A DNA stretch of 64,000 nt from Actinomadura harenae (GCF_003696215.1 NZ_RFFG01000005.1:62001-126000); one strand, 5' to 3'; positions 39,706 through 49,621 are shown, counted from the stretch's first letter. The notes: generated from the sequence alone by a model not told the origin. Numbers and translations are program-made.

Positions 39706-42270
39706 TCAATGGCGGGCAACGGTGGCGATGCCTGTGCGGGTTCGTACGACGGCGATGTCTCCCTGCCGGTCAGTGCGAAGAACGCGGATCCCGAGGTGTT
39801 GGAGGAGGCCGACGGTGTGGGGGGACGGGTGGCCGTAGTCGTTGTCCTTCCCCACGGAGACCAGCCCGATCGAGGCGTGGGCGGCGGCCAGGAAGGGACG
39901 GTGCTGGCTTCGTGAGCCATGGTGGGGAACCTTCAGGACCTGGACATGCGGCACAGCCGAGACCAGGGCTTGCTGGGCCTCGGTTTCGACGTCGCCTGGC
40001 AGGAGGGCGCTGAAGCCGGGACGGGTCGCGACCAGGACGATGCTGGCGTTGTTCATGACTGTGCCCTCGTCCTGCGCGGTGAGCCGGGGCTTGGACGTGG
40101 CGGGCGCGAGGACGGTCAGGGCCAGGTCTCCGACATGCCAGCTGTCGCCGGGGCCGGCGGGACGAAGGGGGACGCCACCCGCGAAGCGGGCCTCGCGGCC
40201 GAACCCCAGGGGCGTGACCAGCACCAGTCCGACGCGTCGTCCGTGCCGGATGCCCGGAACACCGTCAATGTGATCGGCATGCGGGTGCGTCAGGACCAGC
40301 AGCGGCACCTCGCGGACATGGAGACGCTGGAGACAGCCGTCCATCGCACTCGGGTCCGGCCCGGCATCGACAACAACGGCGCGACCTGGGCCCGCTGACA
40401 GGACGAGACCGTCCCCCTGGCCCACATCACATGCGACGAGCTGCCAGCCCGGCGGGGGCCATCCGGGAGCGAGGACGTGCATGCACACGACCCCCGCCAG
40501 GACTCCCGCCATCGCGGCCGCGAACAACAGTCGCAGGCGTCGCGAGCGCAGCATCGCGATGGTGATGGCACCTGCCGTGAGCAGGCCTGCCGCACCCAAC
40601 GCGCCGCTCGCCCATGGCAGGGTGGCATAGGGCAGGGTCGAGGCCGTCCTGGCGACCCAGATGATCCACCGCACGGGGTACTCGGCCGGCCAGAGGACGA
40701 GACCGGCGAGGGACGGGGAGAACGGCGCGACCACCGCCGCCGCGGCACCGAGCAGCGTCGCCGGCGCGACCGCCGGATCGGCGAGCAGGTTGGCGGCCAC
40801 CGATACGACGCCCAGCTCGCCCGACATCATCACCAGGATCGGGGCCACCGCCAGCTCGGCGGCCACCGCGACGGCCAGGGCGTCCGCCACGAAGTCGGGC
40901 AGCCGTCGCCGGAGCCGCTCGCGCCAGGCCGGGGCGAGAACGAGCAGCCCCGCCGTCGCCGCGGCCGAGAGCGCGAACCCGTACGACCGGCTCAATCCCG
41001 GATCGACAAGGACGAGCAGGAGCACAGCCCCGGCCAGTGCGGGCACACCCTGGCGAGGACGTCCCGTGAACAGGGCCAGCAGACCGATGGTCGCCATGAC
41101 CGCAGCGCGCAGCACGCTCGGATCCGGACGTGCGATCACAACGAACCCGACGACCGCGATTCCCGCGATCAGTGGCGCGCCCCGCCTCCCGAGCCCGCCC
41201 ATCCGGCAGAGCGCCAGCACGGCACCGACGACGATCGCCAGGTTCGCCCCGGACACGACGAGAAGGTGGCTCAGTCCGGCCGTGGTGAAGTCCTCGGCGA
41301 GGTCCGGATCGAGGCGCGAAGTGTCACCGACGACCATGGCGGGCAGCACGCCTCGCGCGTCCGGATGCAGGACGTCGGCCGCCCGCCTCAGCTTCGCGCG
41401 GACGGCTCCCGCGACCCGCTGAATCTTCGACGGTCCGCTCATCACGGACGGCGGCCCGCGCACGAGCACCACCGCCGCCAGCAACTCCGCCCGCTTGGGC
41501 AGAGCGAGCCGTCCCACGCACCGGACCTTCACACTCGGAACCAGCCCACTCCACTCCCGGCCGGACGCGAGCAGCAAGACCGGAACCCTCGTCCGCACAC
41601 CTCGCCCACGTCCCTCATACCGCTCCACCCGTGCTCGAACGATCACCGTTTCCCGTCCACCGACCTGCTTGGTCTTCGGATCGCTCGTGACGACGACCAC
41701 CACCGCCGCGCTGTGATGCGCCCGCGCCCCCGCGAACACCGGCCCCGACCGCACCGCCGACGTCCGAAGCCCCACCCCGGTCGCGGACGCCGTGGCACAC
41801 AACAACACGACTCCCCCGACCACCAACCAGTCCTCAGCCGAGCTGCCGTCCCGACGTCCCGGCCCGCCCGCCCGCACCCGCCTCCCGACCCCACGCCGCC
41901 CCACGAACCGGCCAAGTCTCACCAACCCGCCCGTCCGCTCAGGCCCCTTCGCTCCGCCCTGACTTCCCCACTCGCCCAACCTCACAGACGATCCCGCACC
42001 GACCCTCTGTGAACGCCGCTCGAACGAACCATGCGCTCGTCTGAAGCGAGCACGCAGGAGAAGCGCGCACGCTCCAAACGCACAGACCCCGGCCAGCAGG
42101 TAGCACACCCACGCGGACCGGCCCAAGCAGACGAAGGCACCAGCCCACGCACCCAACGCCGGGCCGATCAACCGCAAGTCATGCTCAACCGCCGGATGCT
42201 CCCCCTCCGCCGCAGCGCCCGGTGGCGCAGAACCCTGAATGGGCCCCGTTCCCCCCACATCCCCACTCAC
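39706..42270 (-). CDS. comEC: ComEC/Rec2 DNA-uptake channel
   Basis: 854 residues. An Arg-rich N-terminus with TM helices leads to the competence domain (~320-580: DFTTAGLSHLLVVSGANLAIVVGAVLAL, RPDPSVLRAAVMATIGLLALFTGR). The C-terminal metallo-beta-lactamase domain carries THPHADHIDG, ALLPGDVETEAQ and KVPHHGSRSQ. It should carry single-stranded DNA through the membrane. The start is GTG 42270 with GGAGG ~10 nt upstream. A low-quality frame (42267-43235) ends in a GTGA overlap with this start but does not look like a gene. Confidence 0.95.
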   Translation of the reverse strand: MSGDVGGTGPIQGSAPPGAAAEGEHPAVEHDLRLIGPALGAWAGAFVCLGRSAWVCYLLAGVCAFGACALLLRARFRRAHGSFERRSQRVGAGSSVRLGEWGSQGGAKGPERTGGLVRLGRFVGRRGVGRRVRAGGPGRRDGSSAEDWLVVGGVVLLCATASATGVGLRTSAVRSGPVFAGARAHHSAAVVVVVTSDPKTKQVGGRETVIVRARVERYEGRGRGVRTRVPVLLLASGREWSGLVPSVKVRCVGRLALPKRAELLAAVVLVRGPPSVMSGPSKIQRVAGAVRAKLRRAADVLHPDARGVLPAMVVGDTSRLDPDLAEDFTTAGLSHLLVVSGANLAIVVGAVLALCRMGGLGRRGAPLIAGIAVVGFVVIARPDPSVLRAAVMATIGLLALFTGRPRQGVPALAGAVLLLVLVDPGLSRSYGFALSAAATAGLLVLAPAWRERLRRRLPDFVADALAVAVAAELAVAPILVMMSGELGVVSVAANLLADPAVAPATLLGAAAAVVAPFSPSLAGLVLWPAEYPVRWIIWVARTASTLPYATLPWASGALGAAGLLTAGAITIAMLRSRRLRLLFAAAMAGVLAGVVCMHVLAPGWPPPGWQLVACDVGQGDGLVLSAGPGRAVVVDAGPDPSAMDGCLQRLHVREVPLLVLTHPHADHIDGVPGIRHGRRVGLVLVTPLGFGREARFAGGVPLRPAGPGDSWHVGDLALTVLAPATSKPRLTAQDEGTVMNNASIVLVATRPGFSALLPGDVETEAQQALVSAVPHVQVLKVPHHGSRSQHRPFLAAAHASIGLVSVGKDNDYGHPSPHTVGLLQHLGIRVLRTDRQGDIAVVRTRTGIATVARH

Positions 42271-42511
42271 TTCCGTCGCCCTCCTTCACCCTTGGCAGAC
42301 GCGCACACGCCTGCAGAGGCGGACGCACCTGTGGATGCAGACGTGCGCAGGAGCCCGCCGCCTCCTCCAGATGCGGCCGCCGCGTCCGGAGCCTCCGTGC
42401 CCTCGAGCACCCCTTCGTCCCCCCGCACCCGGACTAACTCGGTCGCAGCCGTGGACCCATGTGCCTTCACACGCCCCGGCGCCACCACGGACGTGGTCAC
42501 CTCAATGCCCC

Positions 42512-42637
42512 TTCGCGCCTGCGCGGGTCCTGCCGCTTGCATGGAGCCTGACGAACGCGCGAAACCTGACGCTTGCACGGGGCTTCGCGTTCGTACGGGC
42601 CCAGCGCTCCCGCGAGACCTGACGCTCGCGCAGGGCC
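42512..42637. repeat. Minisatellite block A: seven degenerate 18-bp units
   Basis: Units begin at 42512, 42530, 42548, 42566, 42584, 42602 and 42620. A typical unit is CTGACGCTTGCACGGGGC. Copies have diverged at many positions but keep exact 18-bp spacing. Confidence 0.75.
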
Positions 42638-42771
42638 TGATGTACATCGGCGGCAGACCCTCGTCCGCTCCGACGGCCTGGAAGTGGGTTCCGGCGGAGT
42701 AAAGGTCGCCGATGCAGTCGAGGACGTCGCACTGGGGCATCTGACGACGCGCCGCCGCCCGGCTCGGCGGC

Positions 42772-42969
42772 GCATCGCTTGCACGGGGCCTGGCGCTCGC
42801 ATGAGGGCTGGCGCTGACACCAGGGCTGGCGCTTGCGCGGCCGTGGGCGCGGGCGCGGGCGCGGGCGCTTGTGCGGGGCTTGGCGCCTGCGCGCACGCTG
42901 GTGTCTGCGCGGGGTCTGGGACCCACGCGGACGCTGGTGCCTGTGCAGACGCTGCCGCTTGTCGGGGTG
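42772..42969. repeat. Minisatellite block B: eleven degenerate 18-bp units
   Basis: Units begin at 42772 and every 18 bp to 42952; the consensus is near CTGGCGCTTGCGCGGGGC, related to block A. All frames therefore show six-residue periodicity (for example AQAPAx on one frame), which explains the spurious open frames. Confidence 0.75.
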
Positions 42970-43530
42970 TAGGTAGACGCAGTCGCGGTGTGCCTGGGCG
43001 AAGCGGGTTCATTTCCCTCCTTGTGGTTGGTGTCCGAGGCGAAGCAGCACCTGACTCCAGCGGCGAGGGCCGCCATGGACGCCATGTGCTCCGGATTCCG
43101 GAGCTGAAGGCACCCGTGTCGTCGGTGCTGAAGACACTGCGGGTGCGACGCCCCGCTGGTCTTGGTCCTGATGGAGGTTCGTCTGGGCGCCGGCGTGTGG
43201 TCGCGGGTGTCGGTGATGTGGGCCCACACCGTCACTGGTGCGGTGTGGAACTCTGCGGGCTGGCTGGCGGCGCTTCTGATCTGGCTCGCCGGGAACGATC
43301 ACGCTGGCTGGGAGCCGGCGTGACCTTGCCCGTCTCCCTGTGGTCCCGGCCCGAATGACCACGCGCGGCATGTTCACGACAGGTGTCCTGCATCGAGCCG
43401 CGGACCAGAGACGAAGCCGACGGCATCCGGTGGGCCCATGCTCACTGCGGTCGCTTCGCTACGGCCGTCGCCTGCCATCGCTGTGGTCGTCGTTGCCGCC
43501 GCTCGAGGCGTCGCTGTGGTTGTGGGTGGG

Positions 43531-44751
43531 TCAGCCTGTGGTGTTGAGGAGGGGTTTGAGGTCGGTGAGGCGGCGGGCTCCGATGCCGGGGACCTCCTGG
43601 AGTTGGTCGACGCTGCGGAACGGGCCGTGTTGGGTGCGGTAGTCGATGATTCGGCGGGCCAGGACGGGGCCCACTCCGGGGAGTTGGTCGAGTTGTTCGG
43701 CGGTCGCGGTGTTCAGGTCGAGCGGGGTTCCGGCCGACGTCCCTGAAGGCATGCCCGGGGTGGTTCCGGTGGGCGGGGCCGGGCCTTGGCCTGGTGGGGG
43801 CGCGGGTGGGTGGATGCCCACGGCGATCTGTTCACCGTCCATGAGTTTGCGGGCGAGGTTCAGGGCGCCGGTGTCGGTGCCGGGGCGGACTCCTCCGGCG
43901 GCGTTGAGGGCGTCGGCCACGCGGGATCCGGCGGCGAGGGTCAGTACGCCTGGACGGCGGACCTTGCCGATCACCTGGACGACCAGTTGCGGCCCCGCCG
44001 AGGGGCGGCCGGACGCGACGGTCGTGCTCGTCTCGCTCGCCGACACCGACAGGGACGGCGATACCGCGGCGGACGCCGTCACCGGTTCGGGGCGTGGGCG
44101 CGCCATCCAGAGATAGCCGACCGCGACGAGTACCGCGATGACCCCGACGATCACCAGCGCCCGGACGCCGCCCATCCCAGGGTCCAGGCGATCACGTTCG
44201 AGGAGGCCACGGGCGCGGGCGAAGATGCGGGCGGAGAGCGGTTCGGCTGGGTGCGTCGGCGGATCTTTGGAGGCGTGTGGGGTCGTGTGCGGAGGCGTCC
44301 CGAGGAGGCGCCGTCTTGGGCGCTCGGCGTCCGCGTCCTCTGACGGCTCTCTCAAGGTCGTGTCTTGGAAAGGGGACGGCGGGGCCTGGTCCTGAGGCGG
44401 CTGGATGTCCGCTGGACGTCCGAGGCGAATCGGTGGCCTTGTGTGGTGCGCTGGGTCTGCCTCGGCGCCTGGGAGTGAGAAGGGGGCCTGGTCAGTGGCC
44501 GCCGCGGCGGGCCAGGCTTGCTGGTCCACGTGGGAGCGTTCGGCCGGGGACGCACTCATTTCGCCGTGCGGCTCCGGGGCTGGACGGGTCGTCGTGCCGG
44601 GGCGAAGGTTCGCACCAGGGGCGATGCTCGCGTCGGTTGACAAGGCGCCCAGGGGGCCGGTCGGAGGGGCGGCGGGCGGCCCGGGAAAGCCGGGGCGGGT
44701 GGGGGTCGAACGAAAGTGCGCGGCCGGTGGGGCCGTGTTGAGAATGTCCAT
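43531..44751 (-). CDS. comEA: ComEA-type competence DNA-binding protein
   Basis: 406 residues, long for ComEA. A Pro-rich cytoplasmic region (1-190) precedes one TM helix (~ALVIVGVIAVLVAVGYLWMA). An external linker, a SLBB-like domain (VVQVIGKVRRPGVLTLAAGSRVADAL) and the C-terminal helix-hairpin-helix (LDLNTATAEQLDQLPGVGPVLARRIIDYR ... VPGIGARRLTDLKPLL) follow. It binds double-stranded DNA for ComEC. ATG 44751 lies 7 nt after TAGCGT, so the transcript is leaderless; upstream in-frame codons are rejected. Confidence 0.93.
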   Translation of the reverse strand: MDILNTAPPAAHFRSTPTRPGFPGPPAAPPTGPLGALSTDASIAPGANLRPGTTTRPAPEPHGEMSASPAERSHVDQQAWPAAAATDQAPFSLPGAEADPAHHTRPPIRLGRPADIQPPQDQAPPSPFQDTTLREPSEDADAERPRRRLLGTPPHTTPHASKDPPTHPAEPLSARIFARARGLLERDRLDPGMGGVRALVIVGVIAVLVAVGYLWMARPRPEPVTASAAVSPSLSVSASETSTTVASGRPSAGPQLVVQVIGKVRRPGVLTLAAGSRVADALNAAGGVRPGTDTGALNLARKLMDGEQIAVGIHPPAPPPGQGPAPPTGTTPGMPSGTSAGTPLDLNTATAEQLDQLPGVGPVLARRIIDYRTQHGPFRSVDQLQEVPGIGARRLTDLKPLLNTTG

Positions 44752-44898
44752 GCATAAGACGCTAGAGACCCGAACCGCCGAACGAAAGCCAGGCGGCGAA
44801 CTGTGGATAACCGCCGTTCTCGCAGGTGAGACGGCGATTCCGAGCGAAGGGACCAAGATCATCGGCAACTGTCGGCGGTGATCGGTAGATTGCCGGTC

Positions 44899-45258
44899 AT
44901 GACACGGATGGCAGGGCTTGTCGCGGTCATTCTTGTCGGCCTCGTGTCGGCGGATTCGGGGCGAGGTCCGGTGATCAACGTGAGAGGCCCCGCATGGCGC
45001 GCGGGTTTCGCCGCCGCGGCCACCGAGGTCACCACAACTCCGCCACAGCCGGACGGAAAGATCGTTTTAGCGGGCTACGTGTTTTCCGGTCCAGATACGC
45101 CAACTGCGCGGTGCGTCTCATTGTTCGAGGTCAAGCACGTTCGGAAGGGCGATATCCCGGCATGGCCGATGCCTCGCGGTATCCGTCTCGGGACCAAAGC
45201 GGGAGTCGAGTACGAGGCGGGATGGGTCGAACGCTGCCGACGGGCCGGGTCCAGGTAG
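44899..45258 (+). CDS. Small secreted protein of unknown function, TTA-containing
   Basis: 119 residues beginning MTRMAGLVAVILVGLVSADSG, a signal-peptide-like start. The mature part has a Cys in ARCVSLFEV and one near the end; no family is recognised. The TAGATT box (44886-44891) ends 7 nt before ATG 44899, giving a leaderless mRNA. Codon 57 is TTA (45067-45069), the rare bldA-dependent leucine codon of differentiating actinomycetes. GC is lower than in its neighbours, suggesting transfer or decay. Confidence 0.6.
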   Translation: MTRMAGLVAVILVGLVSADSGRGPVINVRGPAWRAGFAAAATEVTTTPPQPDGKIVLAGYVFSGPDTPTARCVSLFEVKHVRKGDIPAWPMPRGIRLGTKAGVEYEAGWVERCRRAGSR

Positions 45259-45269
45259 CAGTCCGTGCC

Positions 45270-46121
45270 TCAGGGCAGTGGCGCGACGACCACGCCCAGC
45301 ATGCCCGGACCCACGTGCGCGCCGATGACCGGGCCGACCTCGCCGATGTGGAGGTCCGCCACGTTCGGGACGCGGTTCCGGAGGTCGGCGGCGAGCGTCT
45401 CGGCCCGGGCGGACGCCGCGAGGTGCTGGATTCCCAGGTCCACGGGGCGGCCGGCGGCTTCGGCGACGGTGACGGCGAGGTCGGCCAGCCGGGCCAGGGC
45501 CCGGGACGTCGTGCGGACCTTCTCCAGCGGGGTGATGCGTCCGGACGAGACGTCCAGCAGCGGTTTCACCATGAGCGCGGAGCCCAGCAGGTTGGCGGCG
45601 GCGCCGATGCGCCCGCTTCGCCGCAGGTGTTCGAGGTTGTCGACGTAGAAGAGTGACCGGGTCAGGGCGGCTCGCCGTTCGGCGGCCGCCACGACCTCGG
45701 CGGGTGAGCCGCCGTCCAGGGCCTTCGCGACGGCGGACAGGACCGCGAACCCCAGGCCCATGCCGATGGTGCCGGAGTCGACCACATGGACGGGCACGGG
45801 CGCGTCGGCGGCGGCGAGGCGTGCGGCCTCGACCGTCCCCGACATGGAGGCCGACAGGTGCACCGAGACCACGGCGGACGCGCCGGACCCGGCGGCGTCC
45901 GCGTACGCGGCGGCGAAGCGTGAAGGGGACGGCCGGGACGTCGTGACCCGGTGCTGTTCGCGCAGCGCTCGCGCGGTCTCCGCGGTCGTGGTCGTGTCCT
46001 CGTCACGGACGTCGCCGCCGACGGCGAGCTGCAGCGGGACGATCGTGACCGCGTCCGGGTCGGCGAGGTCCGGGGGAAGGTAGGACGAGGAGTCCGTGAC
46101 GACCGCTACCGCACTGCCCAT
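45270..46121 (-). CDS. DegV family fatty-acid-binding protein
   Basis: 283 residues: VAVVTDSSSYLPPDLA at the N-terminus, VSVHLSASMSGTVEAARLA, HVVDSGTIGMGLGFAVL, and YVDNLEHLRRSGRIGAAANLLGSALMVKPLL, the DegV/FakB pattern. FakB proteins present fatty acids to FakA kinase; a FakA gene is not in the window. ATG 46121 follows TAGCCT (46129-46134) by 7 nt. Confidence 0.92.
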   Translation of the reverse strand: MGSAVAVVTDSSSYLPPDLADPDAVTIVPLQLAVGGDVRDEDTTTTAETARALREQHRVTTSRPSPSRFAAAYADAAGSGASAVVSVHLSASMSGTVEAARLAAADAPVPVHVVDSGTIGMGLGFAVLSAVAKALDGGSPAEVVAAAERRAALTRSLFYVDNLEHLRRSGRIGAAANLLGSALMVKPLLDVSSGRITPLEKVRTTSRALARLADLAVTVAEAAGRPVDLGIQHLAASARAETLAADLRNRVPNVADLHIGEVGPVIGAHVGPGMLGVVVAPLP

Positions 46122-46282
46122 AAGGGCGAGGCTACTCCGGGCGGCCGGGCCTGGGTGACCGACTTGTCTCCATCTGTGACGGCCTGCACCATGACAGGAA
46201 CGAACACGCGCCCTGAACCCAGGTCGATGGCGCTACCAGCCGGAGGCGGGCCGTCCGGAGACGGCCCGGGCCGGGTTCAGGG

Positions 46283-47497
46283 CTACGGCTGGACGGGGAC
46301 GCCGCCGCGCCAGACGCGGAGCGCGCGGAGACCGAAGGCCCAGGCGAACGCGCCCTCGTGGTCGGCGTCCCAGAGGACGAGGTCGGCGAGCATGCCGGGG
46401 GCGAGGGAGCCGCGGTCGCCGACGCGCAGGGCGGCGGCTCCGCCGAGGGTGGCGGCGCGGAGGGCCTCGGTGACCGACAGGCCGTACATGGCGACGGCCA
46501 GGCCGATGACCAGGGGCATGGACGTGATGCCGCACTGCCCGGGGTTGTGGTCGGTGCCGAGCGCGACGGTGACGCCGCGGTCGAGCATCGTGCGCACGGG
46601 GGCGGCGGGACGGGACGAGTTGAGGGCGCTGCCCGGGCAGACGGTCGCGGTGACGCCCGCGTGCGCGAGGGCCTTCACGTCGTCGTCGTTGGCCTGGGTG
46701 AGCAGGTCGGCGGACGCGCAGCCGACCTCGGCGGCGACCTGGGCCGCGCCGACGCGCTCGTTGGCGCAGGCGTGCATGCGCGCCTTGAGGCCGTTGCGCT
46801 TGCCGGTCAGCAGCAGGATGCGCGCCTCTTCGGCGGTGAAGTGGCCCTCGTCGCAGTAGACGTCGATGGAGTCGGCGCCCGCGACGGCGGCGTCACCGGC
46901 CCACTGCCGGACGGCCTCGATGTAGTCGCGGCGGCGGCCGAAGTACTCGGGCGGCAGGATGTGCGCGGCGAGGAAGGTCGCGTGGATGCGCGGCATGGAC
47001 GGCTCGGACTCCAGCGACCGCAGCATCCGGATGTCGGCGAGCTCGCCGTCGCGGGTGAGGTGGTAGCCGGTCTTGGCCTCGACGGTGGTGGTGCCCGCGA
47101 GGATCCACTGGCGGAGCCGTTCGCGGACGCCGTTGCACAGCGTCCAGGGGTCGGTGCCGCGGGTCACGGTGACGGTGGAGTTGACGCCGCCGCCGGCCGC
47201 CGCGATGGCCGAGTGGGACGAGCCGCTGGTGCGCATCGCGAGCTCGGCCCAGCGGTTGCCCGCGTAGACCGGGTGCGCGTGGGCGTCGATGAGGCCGGGC
47301 GTGACCAGGCCGCCGCCGAGGTTCTCCACGTGGTCGACGTCGACGATGTCGTCGATGATGCCGGGGACGCTCTGCGGAAGGTCGGAGGCCGGACCCGCCC
47401 ACACGATGCGGTCGTCGTGGATCAGGACGGCGGCGTTGCTGCAGACGTCGGTGCCCGTCCAGAGACGTCCGATGTTGGTGAGCAGCCTGACCGTCAC
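46283..47497 (-). CDS. Imidazolonepropionase-like amidohydrolase
   Basis: 404 residues with amidohydrolase metal site DAHAHP, HutI-like GGGVNSTVTVTRG, TTTVEAKTGYHLTRDGE, ATFLAAHILPPEY, DVYCDEGHFTAEEA, and LGTDHNPGQCG...MPLVIGLA. Two HutI positions differ: HADQ-like is HACAN, and SADHL is SADLL, so the substrate-binding His is lost. It is not beside other hut genes. It may act on a different cyclic amide, or be a relaxed HutI. ATG or GTG at 47497 starts TVRLLTNIG. Confidence 0.78.
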   Translation of the reverse strand: MTVRLLTNIGRLWTGTDVCSNAAVLIHDDRIVWAGPASDLPQSVPGIIDDIVDVDHVENLGGGLVTPGLIDAHAHPVYAGNRWAELAMRTSGSSHSAIAAAGGGVNSTVTVTRGTDPWTLCNGVRERLRQWILAGTTTVEAKTGYHLTRDGELADIRMLRSLESEPSMPRIHATFLAAHILPPEYFGRRRDYIEAVRQWAGDAAVAGADSIDVYCDEGHFTAEEARILLLTGKRNGLKARMHACANERVGAAQVAAEVGCASADLLTQANDDDVKALAHAGVTATVCPGSALNSSRPAAPVRTMLDRGVTVALGTDHNPGQCGITSMPLVIGLAVAMYGLSVTEALRAATLGGAAALRVGDRGSLAPGMLADLVLWDADHEGAFAWAFGLRALRVWRGGVPVQP

Positions 47498-47619
47498 GGG
47501 GTCACCGCCCGATGGGGCTGGGAACGCCGCGCGGCGTGCGGTCTGACGCCATGGACTTGGCCACCTGCTCTCGATACGGAGCGCCGACTGGGTGCCGGCG
47601 GTTCACCACTGGGGGAATG

Positions 47620-47637
47620 GGTGATCGAATGATCACC
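47620..47637. promoter_or_regulatory. Palindrome GGTGATC-GAAT-GATCACC, candidate operator
   Basis: A perfect 7-bp inverted repeat with 4-nt spacer, 123 bp upstream of the amidohydrolase start. It resembles a GntR-type site, but no regulator gene is adjacent. The rest of 47498-48166 shows one hairpin and no clear gene. Confidence 0.4.
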
Positions 47638-47960
47638 TTGAGCAACGAGACCGGAGATATCGGTTTCGTCACGGTAGTGCACTGAAGGCCCGGCGGACAA
47701 CCTTCGCCCGGCCAACGGCGCGCGCCGCCGGAAAGTTCCCCGGTGGCGAAGGCGGTCATGGACGTCGGACCAGGCACAACATGACCGGCATCCGGCCATA
47801 ACCCGCCCAGCGTCCAATAAACCGCCAAATACCGGGACGCACCTCATCGACGCCATCACCCCACCCTTAGTCCTATGACCGTACGGATTCCGGCAGACCC
47901 GTCAAGCGGAATGGAGAAGCTGTCACCTAACGGCGACGGCCGCGCGTCCGGAAACGATCA

Positions 47961-48004
47961 GAGAACGGGTGCGGCCGCACCACCGTGCGGTCACACCCGT
48001 TCTC
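47961..48004. terminator. Two-tier hairpin downstream of hflX
   Basis: The outer 11-bp stem (47961-47971 with 47994-48004) encloses a 6-bp inner stem (47975-47980 with 47985-47990). It lies 163 bp past the hflX stop on the minus strand and may end that transcript. Confidence 0.6.
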
Positions 48005-48166
48005 CTCATGCGTCTGCGCTCACCGCAGCTTTCCCTGAACTCGCGTCGGGCCGCAATCACACGCGCCTGCGCGCCGCCGCGCGTCCCCCGGACCAGCCGA
48101 AGGACCATCGGAGCGTCCAGGAAACGTTCAGCTACTCCTGGCGAGGTTCAGCGGACCGGGCGGATT

Positions 48167-49621
48167 TCAGGACGTCGCGGGGACGGGGTCCTCGTACCGG
48201 GCGAGCTCGCCGGCCAGGTCCTCGGGGACGCGGGCGAGCATGACGGTGCCCGCGGCCTCGTGCTCCTGCTTGAGGACCTCTCCGCGCTCGTGGATCGCGG
48301 CGACCAGATCGCCCCGCTCGTACGGGAGCAGGACGCGGACCTCGTGCGCGAGCATGGGGAGGGCGGCCTCGATCGCGGCCCGCAGCTCGTCGATGCCCTG
48401 GCCCGTGTGGGCCGAGACGACGACGCTGTGCGGCTCGCGCCGGCGGAGCCGGGCGATGGCGAGCGGGTCCGCGGCGTCCACCTTGTTGATCACGATCAGC
48501 TCGGGCAGCGAGTCGGCGCCGATCTCGCGGAAGACCTCGCGGACGGAGTCGATCTGCCGCTCGGGGTCCGGGTCGGAGCCGTCCACGACGTGCACGACCA
48601 GGTGCGCGTCGGTGACCTCCTCCAGGGTGGAGCGGAACGCCTCGACGAGCTGGTGCGGCAGGTGCCGGACGAACCCGACGGTGTCGGCGAGCGTGTGAGC
48701 CCGTCCGGACGGGGTCGTGGCGCGCCGGACGGTCGGGTCGAGGGTGGCGAACAGCGCGTCCTCCACCAGCACGCCCGCGCCGGTGAGCCGGTTCAGCAGG
48801 GACGACTTGCCCGCGTTGGTGTAGCCGGCGATGGCGACGGCGGGCACCATGTTGCGGCGGCGCTCGCCGCGCTTGGTGTCGCGGGCCTTGCCCATCTCGG
48901 CGATCTGGCGGCGCAGCTTGGCCATCCGCGTGCGGATGCGGCGCCGGTCCAGCTCGATCTTGGTCTCACCGGGGCCACGGCCGCCGATGCCGACGCCGCC
49001 CGCGGCGCGTCCGCCGACCTGGCGGGACAGGTTGCCGCCCCAGCCGCGCAGGCGCGGGAGCAGGTAGTTCAGCTGGGCGAGTTCGACCTGGGCCTTGCCC
49101 TCGCGGCTCTTGGCGTGCTGGGCGAAGATGTCGAGGATCAGCGCGGTCCGGTCGATGACCTTGACCTGGACGATCTCCTCCAGGTGGCGCAGCTGGCTCG
49201 GCGCGAGCTCGCCGTCGCAGATCACGGTGTCGGCGCCGGTGGAGATCACGACGTCGCGCAGTTCGGCGGCCTTGCCGGAGCCGATGTAGGTCGCCGCGTC
49301 CGGCCGGATGCGGCGCTGGGTGAGGCCCTCCAGGACCTGCGACCCGGCGGTCTCGGCGAGCAGCGCGAGCTCGCGGAGCGAGTTCTCGGCCTCCTCGGCG
49401 GTGCCCTCGGTCCAGACGCCGACGAGGACGACCCGCTCCAGCCGCAGCTGGCGGTACTCGACCTCGGTGACGTCCTCGAGTTCGGTGGACAGTCCCGTGA
49501 CGCGGCGCAGCGCGCGGCGCTCCTCGAGATCGAGCTCGCCGGTCAGCGGCTCGTCCCCGTCGAAGCCGTCGAGCCCGTCCAGGACGTCGTGGGTGCGGTG
49601 TTCTGAGAAACGTTGAGTCAT
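48167..49621 (-). CDS. hflX: GTPase HflX
   Basis: 484 residues. HflX splits stalled 70S/50S ribosomes under stress. An N-terminal HflX domain ([52 protein letters not shown]) and a GTPase domain ([17 protein letters not shown] near residue 265, [34 protein letters not shown]) are complete. ATG 49621 is preceded by GAGGG. It is divergent from aceB. Confidence 0.96.
   Translation of the reverse strand: MTQRFSEHRTHDVLDGLDGFDGDEPLTGELDLEERRALRRVTGLSTELEDVTEVEYRQLRLERVVLVGVWTEGTAEEAENSLRELALLAETAGSQVLEGLTQRRIRPDAATYIGSGKAAELRDVVISTGADTVICDGELAPSQLRHLEEIVQVKVIDRTALILDIFAQHAKSREGKAQVELAQLNYLLPRLRGWGGNLSRQVGGRAAGGVGIGGRGPGETKIELDRRRIRTRMAKLRRQIAEMGKARDTKRGERRRNMVPAVAIAGYTNAGKSSLLNRLTGAGVLVEDALFATLDPTVRRATTPSGRAHTLADTVGFVRHLPHQLVEAFRSTLEEVTDAHLVVHVVDGSDPDPERQIDSVREVFREIGADSLPELIVINKVDAADPLAIARLRRREPHSVVVSAHTGQGIDELRAAIEAALPMLAHEVRVLLPYERGDLVAAIHERGEVLKQEHEAAGTVMLARVPEDLAGELARYEDPVPATS

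Larger units (their letters stand above)
42271..43530. other. 1.26-kb gene-poor stretch between comEC and comEA
   Basis: No frame has family motifs, a ribosome site plus normal codon bias, or normal composition. The third positions are far less GC-biased than in neighbours. Frames stay open because two 18-bp repeat arrays (42512-42637, 42772-42969) keep all frames in phase. It may be a decayed gene or a spacer grown by repeat expansion. Confidence 0.6.

Noticed and set aside
42573..43358. 261-residue plus-strand frame between comEC and comEA
   Set aside because: Six-residue Ala/Gly/Cys periodicity from the 18-bp repeat; no ribosome site or family motif.
47494..47859. 121-residue minus-strand frame upstream of the amidohydrolase
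   Set aside because: Arg/Ser-rich, no motif, overlaps the probable promoter region and the palindrome at 47620.
47875..48243. 122-residue plus-strand frame before hflX
   Set aside because: Contains the two-tier hairpin and overlaps the hflX 3' end antisense; no motifs.
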